From contig CAWFGU010000026.1 in the NCBI GenBank assembly GCA_963815505.1, positions 160,211 through 224,210 on the forward strand: a stretch of DNA of 64,000 nt. Direction: 5' to 3'. Source of the stretch: CAXBBB01 sp963815505. Its GTDB lineage: Bacteria > Bacteroidota > Rhodothermia > Rhodothermales > BA12. This document shows positions 33,901-42,362 of the stretch, piece after piece (the first letter of the stretch is position 1; every line of letters begins with the position of its first letter). Made by a program: the position numbers and the translations under genes. A model generated the notes under the pieces. That model was not told the origin of the DNA. It did not search any database and was given only the letters and a program-made list of their open reading frames with translations.

Positions 33901-35355
33901 ATGGGCAAACCCACCGGCTTCCAAGAATACGACCGCCGCACCGTCCCCTACAGGAGCGTCGCGGACCGACTGTCGGACTACGACGAGATCTATACTCTCC
34001 CCCAAGTCGAGTTGCTCAAAACGCAGGGCGCGCGGTGCATGGACTGTGGCGTTCCGTTCTGCCAGAGCGGGACGGGCTGCCCCGTCGACAACCTGATTCC
34101 CGAGTGGAACGACTTGGTCTACCGAGGACGCTGGCGCGACGCGCTCGACCGGCTGCACCGGACCAACAACTTCCCCGAGTTCACCGGCCGCGTCTGCCCC
34201 GCGCCGTGTGAGGGCGCGTGCGTGTTGGGCATCAACGACGACCCGGTGACGATCAAGAACATCGAGAACAGCATCGTCGACCGGGGCTGGGCCGAGGGGT
34301 GGATCGTACCTCAGCCGCCATCCAGCGAGACCGGCTTTTCGGTCGGCATCGTCGGCAGCGGACCGGCGGGGCTAACGTCAGCACAGCAGCTGAGGCGAGC
34401 GGGACACGCCGTGACCGTTTACGAACGCGCCGACCGCATAGGTGGGCTGCTTGTCTACGGCATCCCGTCGATGAAGCTGGGCAAAGACGTGGTCGCCCGA
34501 CGGGTCCAGCAGTTGGCGGACGAGGGCGTGCGCTTCGAAACCGGCGTCGACGTAGCGGGCGACGGGCCGAACGCCGTCTCAGCCGACGACCTGCGCGCCC
34601 GCCACGACGCACTCTTGCTCTGCACCGGAGCGACACGCCCGCGCGACCTTGCCCTGACCGGGCGCGACCTGACCGGCATCCACTTCGCGGTGCCCTACCT
34701 GACCGAGAGTACACAGGCGCACCTAGCCGGACGCGCTCCGGCTCTCAATGCACGCGGAAAACACGTCGTCGTCATCGGAGGCGGCGACACCGGCACCGAC
34801 TGCATCGCGACGGCCCTGCGGCAGGGCTGCGCCAGCGTCGTCAACTTCGAACTGCTCGACCGGCCACCGGCCGAACGTCACCCGGCCAACCCGTGGCCCC
34901 AGTGGCCCCACGTCTTCCGCGTCGACTATGGCCACGCCGAAGCCAGGGAGCGCTGGGGCGACGATCCGCGCGTCTACACCCTCATGACGACCGGCTTCTC
35001 CCCTGGTCCGACGGGAGGCGTCGCCTCGGTCGAGACGGCTCAGGTCGACTGGTCGAACGGGCGTCCGCTGCCTGTCGCCGGGACCGAGCGCACGTGGCCC
35101 GCCGACCTGGTGCTGTTGTCCGCAGGATTTCTCGGCCCCGAAGCCTCCGTCGCCGACGCGCTTCACCTCGACCGCGACGCCAACGGCACCTACCTCGCCG
35201 ACGAGAGCCGCTATGCGACGAGCACGCCGGGCGTGTTTGCCGCCGGAGACTGCAGGCGCGGGCAGTCGCTCGTCGTCTGGGCCATTCGTGAGGGGCGCCA
35301 GGCCGCTGCGTCGGTCGCCCGCTACCTGGAAGCACAGGTGCGCCGCGCAGCATAG
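33901..35355 (+). CDS. gltD: Glutamate synthase small subunit
   Basis: Carries electrons from NAD(P)H through FAD and 4Fe-4S clusters to GltB. 484 residues. The N-terminal cluster-binding region has CMDCGVPFC, GCPVDNLIPEWN and CPAPCEGACVLGI. The FAD-binding GXGXXG is VGIVGSGPAGL near 145, with ERADRIGGLLVYGIP, and the NAD(P)H site is VVIGGGDTGTDC near 290. The C-terminal GVFAAGDCRRGQSLVVWAI matches the family. Twelve-base spacing from gltB indicates one operon; amt follows 117 bases later. Confidence 0.97.
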   Translation: MGKPTGFQEYDRRTVPYRSVADRLSDYDEIYTLPQVELLKTQGARCMDCGVPFCQSGTGCPVDNLIPEWNDLVYRGRWRDALDRLHRTNNFPEFTGRVCPAPCEGACVLGINDDPVTIKNIENSIVDRGWAEGWIVPQPPSSETGFSVGIVGSGPAGLTSAQQLRRAGHAVTVYERADRIGGLLVYGIPSMKLGKDVVARRVQQLADEGVRFETGVDVAGDGPNAVSADDLRARHDALLLCTGATRPRDLALTGRDLTGIHFAVPYLTESTQAHLAGRAPALNARGKHVVVIGGGDTGTDCIATALRQGCASVVNFELLDRPPAERHPANPWPQWPHVFRVDYGHAEARERWGDDPRVYTLMTTGFSPGPTGGVASVETAQVDWSNGRPLPVAGTERTWPADLVLLSAGFLGPEASVADALHLDRDANGTYLADESRYATSTPGVFAAGDCRRGQSLVVWAIREGRQAAASVARYLEAQVRRAA

Positions 35356-35472
35356 GGTCAGTAACGCGGCACGTAGATTTATTTGGCCAAGAAGCGCTTC
35401 CGCCTCCATAACAGAGTTGCGCAAAACCATATAGAGTTTTTATTTAGGCGTACCTATCCAATCCATACAAAA

Positions 35473-36852
35473 ATGAAGCCCGCTGCTTCCAACGTCCTTA
35501 CAATCGGATTCGTCGCCCTAGCTGCCCTCGCCGCATCGCCCGCCCTCGCTCAGGAAGCAACCGATGCGTCCGCGCAGGTCGCTCAGCTCCAGACGAACCT
35601 CAACTACGTCTGGACGATCATCGCAGCCATCCTAGTCTTCTTCATGCAGGCTGGGTTCGCAATGGTCGAGTCGGGGTTGACGCGCGCCAAGAACGCCGCC
35701 AACATCCTGATGAAGAATGTCATGGACGCATCAGCAGGCGCGCTGGTGTTCTTCGTCGTCGGCTTCGGACTGATGTTCGGCGCTTCGCCGTGGGGCTGGT
35801 TCGGGACCGAAGGGTTCTTTCTGACCGGACTCGATGGGCAGGACGAATCGTGGGTCTACGCCTTCTTTTTCTTCCAGGCCGTCTTCGCCGCAACCGCCGC
35901 GACGATCGTGTCGGGAGCCGTCGCCGAGCGGACCAAGTTCACGGGCTACCTCATCTTCTCGGTCGTCATAACGGCCTTGGTCTACCCCGTCTTCGGCTCG
36001 TGGGCGTGGGGCGGATTGCTCAACGGCGGCGGGTGGCTCGAAGGTCTCGGCTTCTACGACTTCGCCGGGTCGACGGTCGTCCACTCGGTCGGCGGATGGG
36101 CAGCACTGGCGGGCGTCCTGGTCGTCGGCCCGCGCGTCGGTAAGTACGTCGGCGGCAAACCGCAGGCGATCCGGGGGCACAGCCTGCCCTACTTCGGCTT
36201 GGGCGTGTTCATCTTGTGGATGGGGTGGTTCGGCTTCAACGCCGGATCGACGACGGCGGGCGACAGCAGCATTGCACTCATCGCCGCCAACACGTTCCTC
36301 GCCGGAGCTGCCGGATCGGTCGGCGCAATGGTTCTGACGTGGATCCGCAGCGGGAAACCCGACGTGCCGATGACCATCAACGGCGTGCTGGCCGGACTCG
36401 TCGGCATCACGGCAGGCTGCAACGCGATGCTTCCGCCGCTCGCCATCCTTACCGGACTGATCGCAGGCGTGCTGATGGTTTACGCCTCCGAGTTCATCGA
36501 GAAGCACGTCGACGATGCCGTAGGAGCCGTCGCTGTCCACGGCGTGTGCGGCGTTTGGGGCACACTGGCCGTCGCGTTGTTCTTTGCGGACGGCTTCACT
36601 TGGTCGATGCTGGGCGTGCAGGCCATCGGCATCGCTGCCGCGTTCCTTTGGACGTTCCCCGTCTGCTACGGCGTCTTCAAACTGATCGACGAAACGGTTG
36701 GCCTGCGTATGGAAGACGACGCACAGACGGTCGGAATGGACCTGTTCGAGCACGACGCCGTCGCCTACCCCGAGTTCTCTGTCGACCCCGACACGACGAC
36801 CGGCGACGGATCGGCGCGGCGCGTAGTGCCTCCTGCCGTGACGGTGGGATGA
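35473..36852 (+). CDS. amt: Ammonium transporter
   Basis: Inner-membrane ammonium channel of the Amt/MEP family. 459 residues from ATG 35473, with a cleavable signal (LAALAASPALAQ) and eleven hydrophobic helices. The pore histidines are seen in STVVHSVGGWAALAG and VAVHGVCGVWGTLA, and FMQAGFAMVESGLTRAKNA is the family N-terminal signature. It directly follows gltBD, so uptake and assimilation of ammonium are grouped. No glnK/glnB P-II gene accompanies it, which is unusual for amt. The leader (about 35380-35472) is AT-rich and may hold a promoter. Confidence 0.96.
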   Translation: MKPAASNVLTIGFVALAALAASPALAQEATDASAQVAQLQTNLNYVWTIIAAILVFFMQAGFAMVESGLTRAKNAANILMKNVMDASAGALVFFVVGFGLMFGASPWGWFGTEGFFLTGLDGQDESWVYAFFFFQAVFAATAATIVSGAVAERTKFTGYLIFSVVITALVYPVFGSWAWGGLLNGGGWLEGLGFYDFAGSTVVHSVGGWAALAGVLVVGPRVGKYVGGKPQAIRGHSLPYFGLGVFILWMGWFGFNAGSTTAGDSSIALIAANTFLAGAAGSVGAMVLTWIRSGKPDVPMTINGVLAGLVGITAGCNAMLPPLAILTGLIAGVLMVYASEFIEKHVDDAVGAVAVHGVCGVWGTLAVALFFADGFTWSMLGVQAIGIAAAFLWTFPVCYGVFKLIDETVGLRMEDDAQTVGMDLFEHDAVAYPEFSVDPDTTTGDGSARRVVPPAVTVG

Positions 36853-36972
36853 TGGGTGGGGATTTCATTCGGTGAATGGATCGGGGGGACGCAAGCGTCG
36901 CCTCTACGGGCAGGCCGAATGGATCGGGTGGCAATTGAGTGGGTCTGGAAGCGAAACCATCCACGATATGCC

Positions 36973-37465
36973 ATGCCTACGAACCTCTTCCCTTCACGCC
37001 GTTAGGTGCGGCTACCGGGTTACGAATTTGCGCAGACCGGTGTCTACTTCGTGACGGCGTTCTCGTACCGGTAAGAAGAGATTTCCGGTACCATTGAGGA
37101 CCATGGGATGCGTCTCAGCGAGATCGGGCACTGCGTATCGAAGAATGAGAGCGTGCGGCACAGAGGCGTTCAAACGTGCAGTGCATAGCGTTTGTCGTCA
37201 TGCCGAACCACCTTCACGCACTCGTAGGCTTGGTTACCCACAAACGGTCTCGATGCCTCGCAGACAACCTGACCCACGTCCGGACTCGCTAGCCTCCTTC
37301 GTCGGAGGTTTCAAGTCCGCAGCCACCCGCGCCGCCCGCGTTACAAGGCACGCCCCGGACCTCACGGTCTGGCAGCGCAGCTATCACGAACACCTCGTTC
37401 GCACCGCGCGCGCACTTGCCTATATCCAGCGCTACATCGCCGAGAACCCCGCCCGCTGGTCCTAA
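36973..37465 (+). pseudogene. REP-associated tyrosine transposase (RAYT, Y1/HUH family) remnant
   Basis: Scattered but collinear pieces of a RAYT transposase: MPTNLFPSRR, a TAG stop at 37003, VRLPGYEFAQTGVYFVTAFSYR, another stop near 37069, MRLSEIG, then FVVMPNHLHALVGLVTHK with the HUH motif (near 37203-37217) in a different frame, and finally SFVGGFKSAATRAARV, LTVWQRSYHEHLVRTARAL with the catalytic Tyr region and YIAENPARW. Two in-frame stops and at least one frame change show it is dead. RAYTs mobilise REP-type palindromes; two related palindromes lie at 41.6 and 44.8 kb. Confidence 0.85.
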
Positions 37466-37550
37466 AACCGCTACAACCCGCAACCACCTATAGAGCGCGA
37501 CGGTTACGTCCCCCTCATCTCGTCGCGCAACCCATCAACCCCAAACCGAA

Positions 37551-37585
37551 ACGCGCCCTCCCACCGCGCAGGTAGGAGGGCGCGT
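37551..37585 (-). terminator. Hairpin terminator for the minus-strand lipoprotein gene
   Basis: A perfect 11-base inverted repeat (ACGCGCCCTCC at 37551-37561 with its complement at 37575-37585) over a 13-base loop. On the minus strand it is followed by TTTCGGTTT. It lies 18 bases beyond the stop of the gene at 37604-39316 and separates it from the RAYT remnant. Confidence 0.65.
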
Positions 37586-37603
37586 CAGTGCCGTGCACTG
37601 TCA

Positions 37604-39316
37604 TCACCGACCGCTCCAGACCGCTTCGTAGATCGGGTGGTTCGTCCGTTCCTCTTGCACCAGCCGCTCGAAGCCAATGGCAAACGTCGTCGCGAGAAGC
37701 TGGCGGTTGATCGCGTTGTCGAGGAAGGCACGCAGTTGAGCAGGATCGTCCATGTCAACGTTCGACATGTCCTGCCCTTCGCCGGTCACGGTGCCTTTGG
37801 CGAAGTAGCTCGGGGCGGGCTGCATCAGGTCGGCGGTGCGTCCGGTGATGTGGAGGTTGACCGTCGGCGTGAGCGAGAACTCTTCCCACGGCATCGACAG
37901 GTCGATGGTGACGGCAACCAGCCCATCGACGCCTAACTCGTCCATCAGGCGCTCGCGGTCGGCCATGCCGAACGGTCCGCTCAAATCGCCTGCGCTGAGC
38001 GTTGCCCACGGCGACGGGTCGAAAATGGTGCGCAAGCCGCCGTACGACGCTGACGCGTATTCCGACGTAGCCGTATCTCGGACCGCCTCGAACTGCCGAT
38101 ACCGCGGGCTGCCGAGCACGTCGGCGATCGGAACCATCTCGACGTTCCACGCGCTCTGCATCGCGCCCATCAGGTCGCCGTGCATGTCGTTGGCGAGCTG
38201 CTGGTAGAACGCCGTCGGAAGCTGCGCGAACTGGCGGCTGCGCGTCGTGGTCGTCGTCGTGCGGGTGTTGGTGGCATAGTTGTCGGTCGTCGACGTGCTG
38301 GATTTCTCTTGGCTCAGATCGTTAGCGCGAACCGTGAAGGTGACGAGGGCGAGTTTGGTACCCGGCAGGAACGCCGGACCGGCGAACGCGGGCGGCTTAG
38401 TGAACGAGTAGGAGAACGCATCACCATCCTGTGTCTCGGCCTCTTCCTCGACCGTGAAACCGCCCTTGATCAAGCCGACCAAGTTGCGCGGCAAATCGCC
38501 CGACGTGATGACCGGCACCACGTCAGCGCTCTTGACGACTTTAAGCACCATCCCGCCGCCCTGAACGTTCTCGAACGTGGGGCGCTCGTACTCTTCGAGC
38601 AGTAGCCAGTTGTCGCCCGTGTTGACGGGGTTGCCCTGTCCGTTAGAGAACACGCCTGCGGGTAACTCGATGCGGTCCTGGCCCGGCACGACGGCCACGT
38701 CCCAGAAGCCTTTGACGCCCATCGTAGTGCCCAGGAGCGCGATTCGCATGTCGGTCGCCATACCCGGATCTTGCCGGTCGATGTCGAGCGTCAGCGGCCC
38801 TTCCAGGTCGAGCGCGACCGCCGTTTCCATCGTCCGGCCGACCGGCTGCCCGTTGACTGCGGTGATGCGGATGGGCGGAAGCGGGGTGATGCGGTATTCT
38901 TCCGCTTGCCCACTCTGGGACGTGAGGCCGACCGTAACGGGGCTACGGTCGTCGAGGAAGAGAAAGCGCGAGACGCCGCCCGCATAGCTGTCCATCGGCG
39001 TGCCGTTGGCGGTCATCTCGCCGTCGAGCTTCCACATGCCGATGCCGCTACGCTTCATGAGCGTCACGCTGGCCGCCGGCTTACCCTCCTGGTGCTTGCC
39101 GCCGATGGCCACGACGCCCGCCTCCCCGGTCGCCGCCGGATAGGCGTTGTCGACGTAGCCGATCATGCGATTGGACTTACTCAGATCATCGGTCGATTGG
39201 GTGAGAAACCGCGCGGTCGTCGATCCGACGGTTGACATGACGCGGGCGCATCCGGGCAGTAGGAGGACGATAGCGAGCGTCGCGAGGGCGAGCAGAGAGA
39301 GGCGGAGTCGAGACAT
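37604..39316 (-). CDS. Large hypothetical lipoprotein
   Basis: 570 residues with a lipoprotein signal (LALATLAIVLLLPGC, lipobox LPGC). The protein is mostly beta-type with a Thr/Ser-rich stretch in the middle (around residues 345-362, containing TRTTTTTTR). The C-terminal third has GVDGLVAVTIDLSMPWEEFSLTPTVNLHITG, recalling periplasmic or outer-membrane lipoproteins that form sheets, but no family name can be given. It is monocistronic, diverging from proC by about 150 bases and followed by a strong terminator. Confidence 0.7.
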   Translation of the reverse strand: MSRLRLSLLALATLAIVLLLPGCARVMSTVGSTTARFLTQSTDDLSKSNRMIGYVDNAYPAATGEAGVVAIGGKHQEGKPAASVTLMKRSGIGMWKLDGEMTANGTPMDSYAGGVSRFLFLDDRSPVTVGLTSQSGQAEEYRITPLPPIRITAVNGQPVGRTMETAVALDLEGPLTLDIDRQDPGMATDMRIALLGTTMGVKGFWDVAVVPGQDRIELPAGVFSNGQGNPVNTGDNWLLLEEYERPTFENVQGGGMVLKVVKSADVVPVITSGDLPRNLVGLIKGGFTVEEEAETQDGDAFSYSFTKPPAFAGPAFLPGTKLALVTFTVRANDLSQEKSSTSTTDNYATNTRTTTTTTRSRQFAQLPTAFYQQLANDMHGDLMGAMQSAWNVEMVPIADVLGSPRYRQFEAVRDTATSEYASASYGGLRTIFDPSPWATLSAGDLSGPFGMADRERLMDELGVDGLVAVTIDLSMPWEEFSLTPTVNLHITGRTADLMQPAPSYFAKGTVTGEGQDMSNVDMDDPAQLRAFLDNAINRQLLATTFAIGFERLVQEERTNHPIYEAVWSGR

Positions 39317-39464
39317 GGCGTGCGCGTGGTGCTGTTGGTGGTGCAGAGTGACACCTAAGGCTACCGATTCGGCCTACACAGCCGCGTCCCCGGATTCGGG
39401 TATTCCGGCTGCGCTGGCACCGGCTCGTTCGCTACCTTTGGCCCCTCACCAGCCCATCGGAAGC

Positions 39465-40268
39465 ATGAACATCCTCATCATCGGCGGCGGCAACATGGGC
39501 CGCACGTACGCCCAGAGCCTGCTCCGCGCCCGCCTTGTCGAGCCGTCCGGCCTGATGATCTTGGAGCGCAGCCAGGAGAAAGCCGCCGAACTCCGCGACG
39601 CCGAGTTGGGCACCGTCTACACGTCGTCCGAAACCTGCCTCGCCGCCGCCGACCTCATCATCCTCGCCGTAAAGCCGCAGGACACGTCGGCCCTGTTCGC
39701 CGCGCTGCGCCCCGATACCGATCCGCAACAGGTGTACCTAAGTATCATGGCAGGCGTGACAATCGACACGATCCGCCGGGGATTGGGCGTAGAGAAAGTC
39801 ATTCGCGCCATGCCCAATCTCCCCGCGCAAATCGGCCTGGGCATGACCAGCTTTACGGCTAGCGACGCCGTCACACGCATCGAACTCGTCCTCGTCCAGA
39901 ACCTGCTCAACACGACCGGCAAAGCCATCTACGTCGAGCAGGAGCGCGCCATCGACGCGGCGACGGCCATCAGCGGCAGCGGCCCGGCCTACGTGCTCTA
40001 CTTCATGCAAGCGATGATCGAAGTCGCCGAAGAGATGGGCTTCTCCCCTTCCCAGGCCGAACTGCTCGTCGCCCAGACGTTTCGCGGTGCCGTAGAGCTG
40101 CAGATGAAGAACGAACTGACGTGCGAGCAGTGGATCGCGCGCGTGTCGAGCCGAGGCGGAACCACCGAAGCCGCCATGCACACCTTCCGCACGACCAGCG
40201 TTTTTGAGGACATCAAGAGCGGCGCCCGAGCGGCCCTTGCCCGTGCCGAAGAGTTGGGACGGGCTTAG
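39465..40268 (+). CDS. proC: Pyrroline-5-carboxylate reductase
   Basis: Reduces pyrroline-5-carboxylate to proline with NAD(P)H. 267 residues from ATG 39465. The Rossmann loop ILIIGGGNMG lies at 3-12, LAVKPQD near 68-74 and RAMPNLPAQIGLGMT near 113-127. The signature SGSGPAYVLYFMQAM and the C-terminal SRGGTTEAAMHTF are complete. The open frame upstream to 39165 runs antisense to the lipoprotein gene and is not part of proC. Converges with the metal-uptake operon with 43 bases between. Confidence 0.96.
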   Translation: MNILIIGGGNMGRTYAQSLLRARLVEPSGLMILERSQEKAAELRDAELGTVYTSSETCLAAADLIILAVKPQDTSALFAALRPDTDPQQVYLSIMAGVTIDTIRRGLGVEKVIRAMPNLPAQIGLGMTSFTASDAVTRIELVLVQNLLNTTGKAIYVEQERAIDAATAISGSGPAYVLYFMQAMIEVAEEMGFSPSQAELLVAQTFRGAVELQMKNELTCEQWIARVSSRGGTTEAAMHTFRTTSVFEDIKSGARAALARAEELGRA

Positions 40269-40311
40269 CCGCTCGCTTACCGAGCGTTCGCGCCAACCCG
40301 AGAGCCGCCGC

Positions 40312-40903
40312 TCAGTCGCCGCCCTGAACGGCGAGATAGGCGCCGGACGCATGGAGCGTGACCGTCAGCGGCGACTGAGTCAGATTCTCCCAGTACCATC
40401 CGTGTCGGCCAGCGAACGCGGCAACGAGCGCGCCCTGACCGGACCAGACGCCCGAGGCCTTTTCGTAGGAGACGTACTCGCTCGTCCCTCCGACCTTATC
40501 GCCGTGAATCTCGTAGCCGACCGTACCGCGATCGGTCGACCACTGAAAGTCGACGGTTGCGCCGCTCCGCATCACCAGTTTGACCTCGCGACCCTTGGCC
40601 GGGTGGGAGCACGACGCGGACGGTATCGGCGCGGATTTCGTCGCGGGCAGAGGCAAGCACATCGGCGGCTCGGTCTATTCCGGTATCGTCGGCAGATTGG
40701 GACCGGAGCGCGGAAGCCTTGACCTCACCCATTTGCGTCAGCCCGACGACGCGCCCGATCCCGGTCGGGTCGATGCCATACTCGCCGGGCAATACAGCGA
40801 CGATGAGCAGTACGGCAGCGACGAAAATCGCAATCAACGTCGCCTTGACGAGCGTTCGGGACGACGGCAGTTCGTCGTAAGGAGGGGGCTGGGCGTGCGG
40901 CAT
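40312..40903 (-). CDS. Transmembrane anchor protein of a metal-handling operon, one-base frameshift
   Basis: The N-terminal frame reads YDELPSSRTLVKATLIAIF, a membrane helix, LPGEYGIDPTGIGRVVGLTQMGE and then RVVLPPGQG. At the GGG/CCC run 40592-40594 the frame changes; dropping one base gives GREVKLVMRSGATVDFQWS, GYEIHGDKVGG, AFAGRHGWYWENLTQ and LHASGAYLAVQ. The joined 196-residue protein matches my memory of 'transmembrane anchor' proteins that sit beside HupE/UreJ-like permeases in heavy-metal loci. It has one N-terminal membrane helix and a periplasmic beta domain. It is the last gene of the operon, 41 bases after the permease. Confidence 0.8.
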
Positions 40904-40944
40904 TGGTGATTATCGTAGGGGCGACGCCTCGCGTCGCCCTCAGT

Positions 40945-41634
40945 TCAAGAGGTAACGAAATATCCCGCCAACTGCTGTCCGGTCAGCACCAGCCCGGCGA
41001 CGAGAATGGCGGCGTTGACGGCAAACGCGTGGCGTGCAAACCCGGACGAGCGTCGCCACGCGCCCATCGCGATCAGGATGGCGCCCAGCGCGAGCAGCTG
41101 CCCGACCTCGACGCCCACGTTGAAGGCGAGCAGGTTGGGAACGAGGCCGTCAGGTGTAATCTCGAACTCGAGTAGTTTGGTCGCCAGTCCGAAGCCGTGG
41201 ACTAGTCCGAAGCCAAACGTCGCGACCTTGGTGCTCGGACGGACGCCCAACCACCGCTCGAACGCGCCCATGTTATCGAGCGCCTTGTAGACGACCGAAA
41301 GCCCGATGACCGCGTCCACGAGGTAGGCGTTGGCCCGGATGTCCGCCAGTACGCCCCCGATCATCGTGACCGAGTGGCCGACGGCGAACAGTGTCACGTA
41401 CAGGCCCACATCACGCGGTCGATAGAGGAAGAACACGACGCCGAGCAGAAAGAGCAGGTGATCGTAGCCCGTAACCATGTGCTTGGCTCCCAGGTAGACG
41501 AACGGCACGATCAGCACGCCTCCGGTCTGCCGGATGTAGCCCGCATCGCCCTCGGCGACCTCGTGCGCCCAGGCCAGATCCGGCACCAACGTCAGCAGTC
41601 CAGTGATGCCGACGAAGAGAATCCATCGCGCCAC
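40945..41634 (-). CDS. HupE/UreJ-type metal permease
   Basis: Inner-membrane protein of 229 residues with a signal peptide ending LVPDLAWA-HEV and about six further helices. GAKHMVTGYDHLLFLLGVVFFL and VHGFGLATKL carry the His and Asp residues typical of the HupE/UreJ_2 group, whose studied relatives move nickel or cobalt. An ATG at 41691 or 41697 would include a REP-like hairpin (41650-41678) in the coding region; GTG 41634 starts directly at the signal peptide and is preferred. The metal is not decided by sequence; the His-rich partners allow Ni, Co, Zn or Cu. Confidence 0.85.
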   Translation of the reverse strand: MARWILFVGITGLLTLVPDLAWAHEVAEGDAGYIRQTGGVLIVPFVYLGAKHMVTGYDHLLFLLGVVFFLYRPRDVGLYVTLFAVGHSVTMIGGVLADIRANAYLVDAVIGLSVVYKALDNMGAFERWLGVRPSTKVATFGFGLVHGFGLATKLLEFEITPDGLVPNLLAFNVGVEVGQLLALGAILIAMGAWRRSSGFARHAFAVNAAILVAGLVLTGQQLAGYFVTS

Positions 41635-41649
41635 ATTCGGCCCGCCCAG

Positions 41650-41678
41650 ACCTGTCAGGTCTCTCCGACCTGACAGGT
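41650..41678 (-). repeat. REP-like palindrome, full hairpin
   Basis: A perfect 12-base inverted repeat: ACCTGTCAGGTC (41650-41661), loop TCTCC, GACCTGACAGGT (41667-41678). Each arm is itself nearly palindromic. It fills the spacer between the His-rich lipoprotein and permease genes. A half copy recurs at 44787-44798 in the same operon, and a dead RAYT transposase lies 4 kb away. Confidence 0.75.
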
Positions 41679-41696
41679 ACACTTTCGGCATCCGCA

Positions 41697-42317
41697 TCAA
41701 TCGCACGACTCGGTGCGGCCTGGGGCGCAGTAGCTCGCCCACCACGGCTCAAAGCGCGACGAATCGACGGCGACGGTACTCATCGCGAGCAGACCCTCTA
41801 CATCGCCGCCGTAGCGCAGGTGCATGTGGACCGGATCGCCGTGGGGCGAGCGGCTGATGACAGCCTGGTAGTCACCGCACGCGCCCTCGTAGGCTGCTAC
41901 CTGCTCGAACGCATCCCAGATCGACGACTTGGACTGGTCCGGAAAGTAGTGAGGGTCGGGGCGACTACCGACGAACTGATAGCCGCAATCGGCGACGAGT
42001 CGATCGGCATTGTCGTGCGCATAGAAGGCCATCCGCGTCACGCTTCCGGCCTCCTCGGACGTGGCGAGACGAACGCGGCTCGGGTTGCGCACGTCGTCGC
42101 GCGTCGACGCCTTGACGGGGTCCATCTCGAACTCGCCGTTCATCGACAGATAGCTCATAGACGCTGCGTGCGTGTGGCCGTGCTCCTCGGCCGTCTGAGT
42201 TACGTCGTGCGTATGCGGAGCGCCGCCGTCGTGGCTGTGCGCTGTCGGAGCGTCAGGATCGCCGCAGCCGACGAGCGCGAGGGCAGCAGCAGGGATGAGG
42301 GTTAAGAGGTGTTTCAT
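41697..42317 (-). CDS. His-rich lipoprotein, probable metal-binding
   Basis: 206 residues with a lipoprotein signal (IPAAALALVGC, lipobox LVGC). The N-terminal mature part is crowded with His and acidic residues (AHSHDGGAPHTHD, EEHGHTHAASM), a likely chelating tail for Zn, Ni or Cu. The C-terminal domain includes MAFYAHDNADRLVADCGYQF, PDPHYFPDQSKSS and HGDPVHMHLRYGG, and has four Cys that could form disulfides. No family is recognised. It lies between the TonB receptor and the HupE/UreJ permease, which suggests a periplasm-side shuttle for the imported metal. Confidence 0.75.
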   Translation of the reverse strand: MKHLLTLIPAAALALVGCGDPDAPTAHSHDGGAPHTHDVTQTAEEHGHTHAASMSYLSMNGEFEMDPVKASTRDDVRNPSRVRLATSEEAGSVTRMAFYAHDNADRLVADCGYQFVGSRPDPHYFPDQSKSSIWDAFEQVAAYEGACGDYQAVISRSPHGDPVHMHLRYGGDVEGLLAMSTVAVDSSRFEPWWASYCAPGRTESCD

Positions 42318-42362
42318 GGTGGGAAGTTCGAGAAGAGGATAGAGACGATCGGCGAGCCGGCG

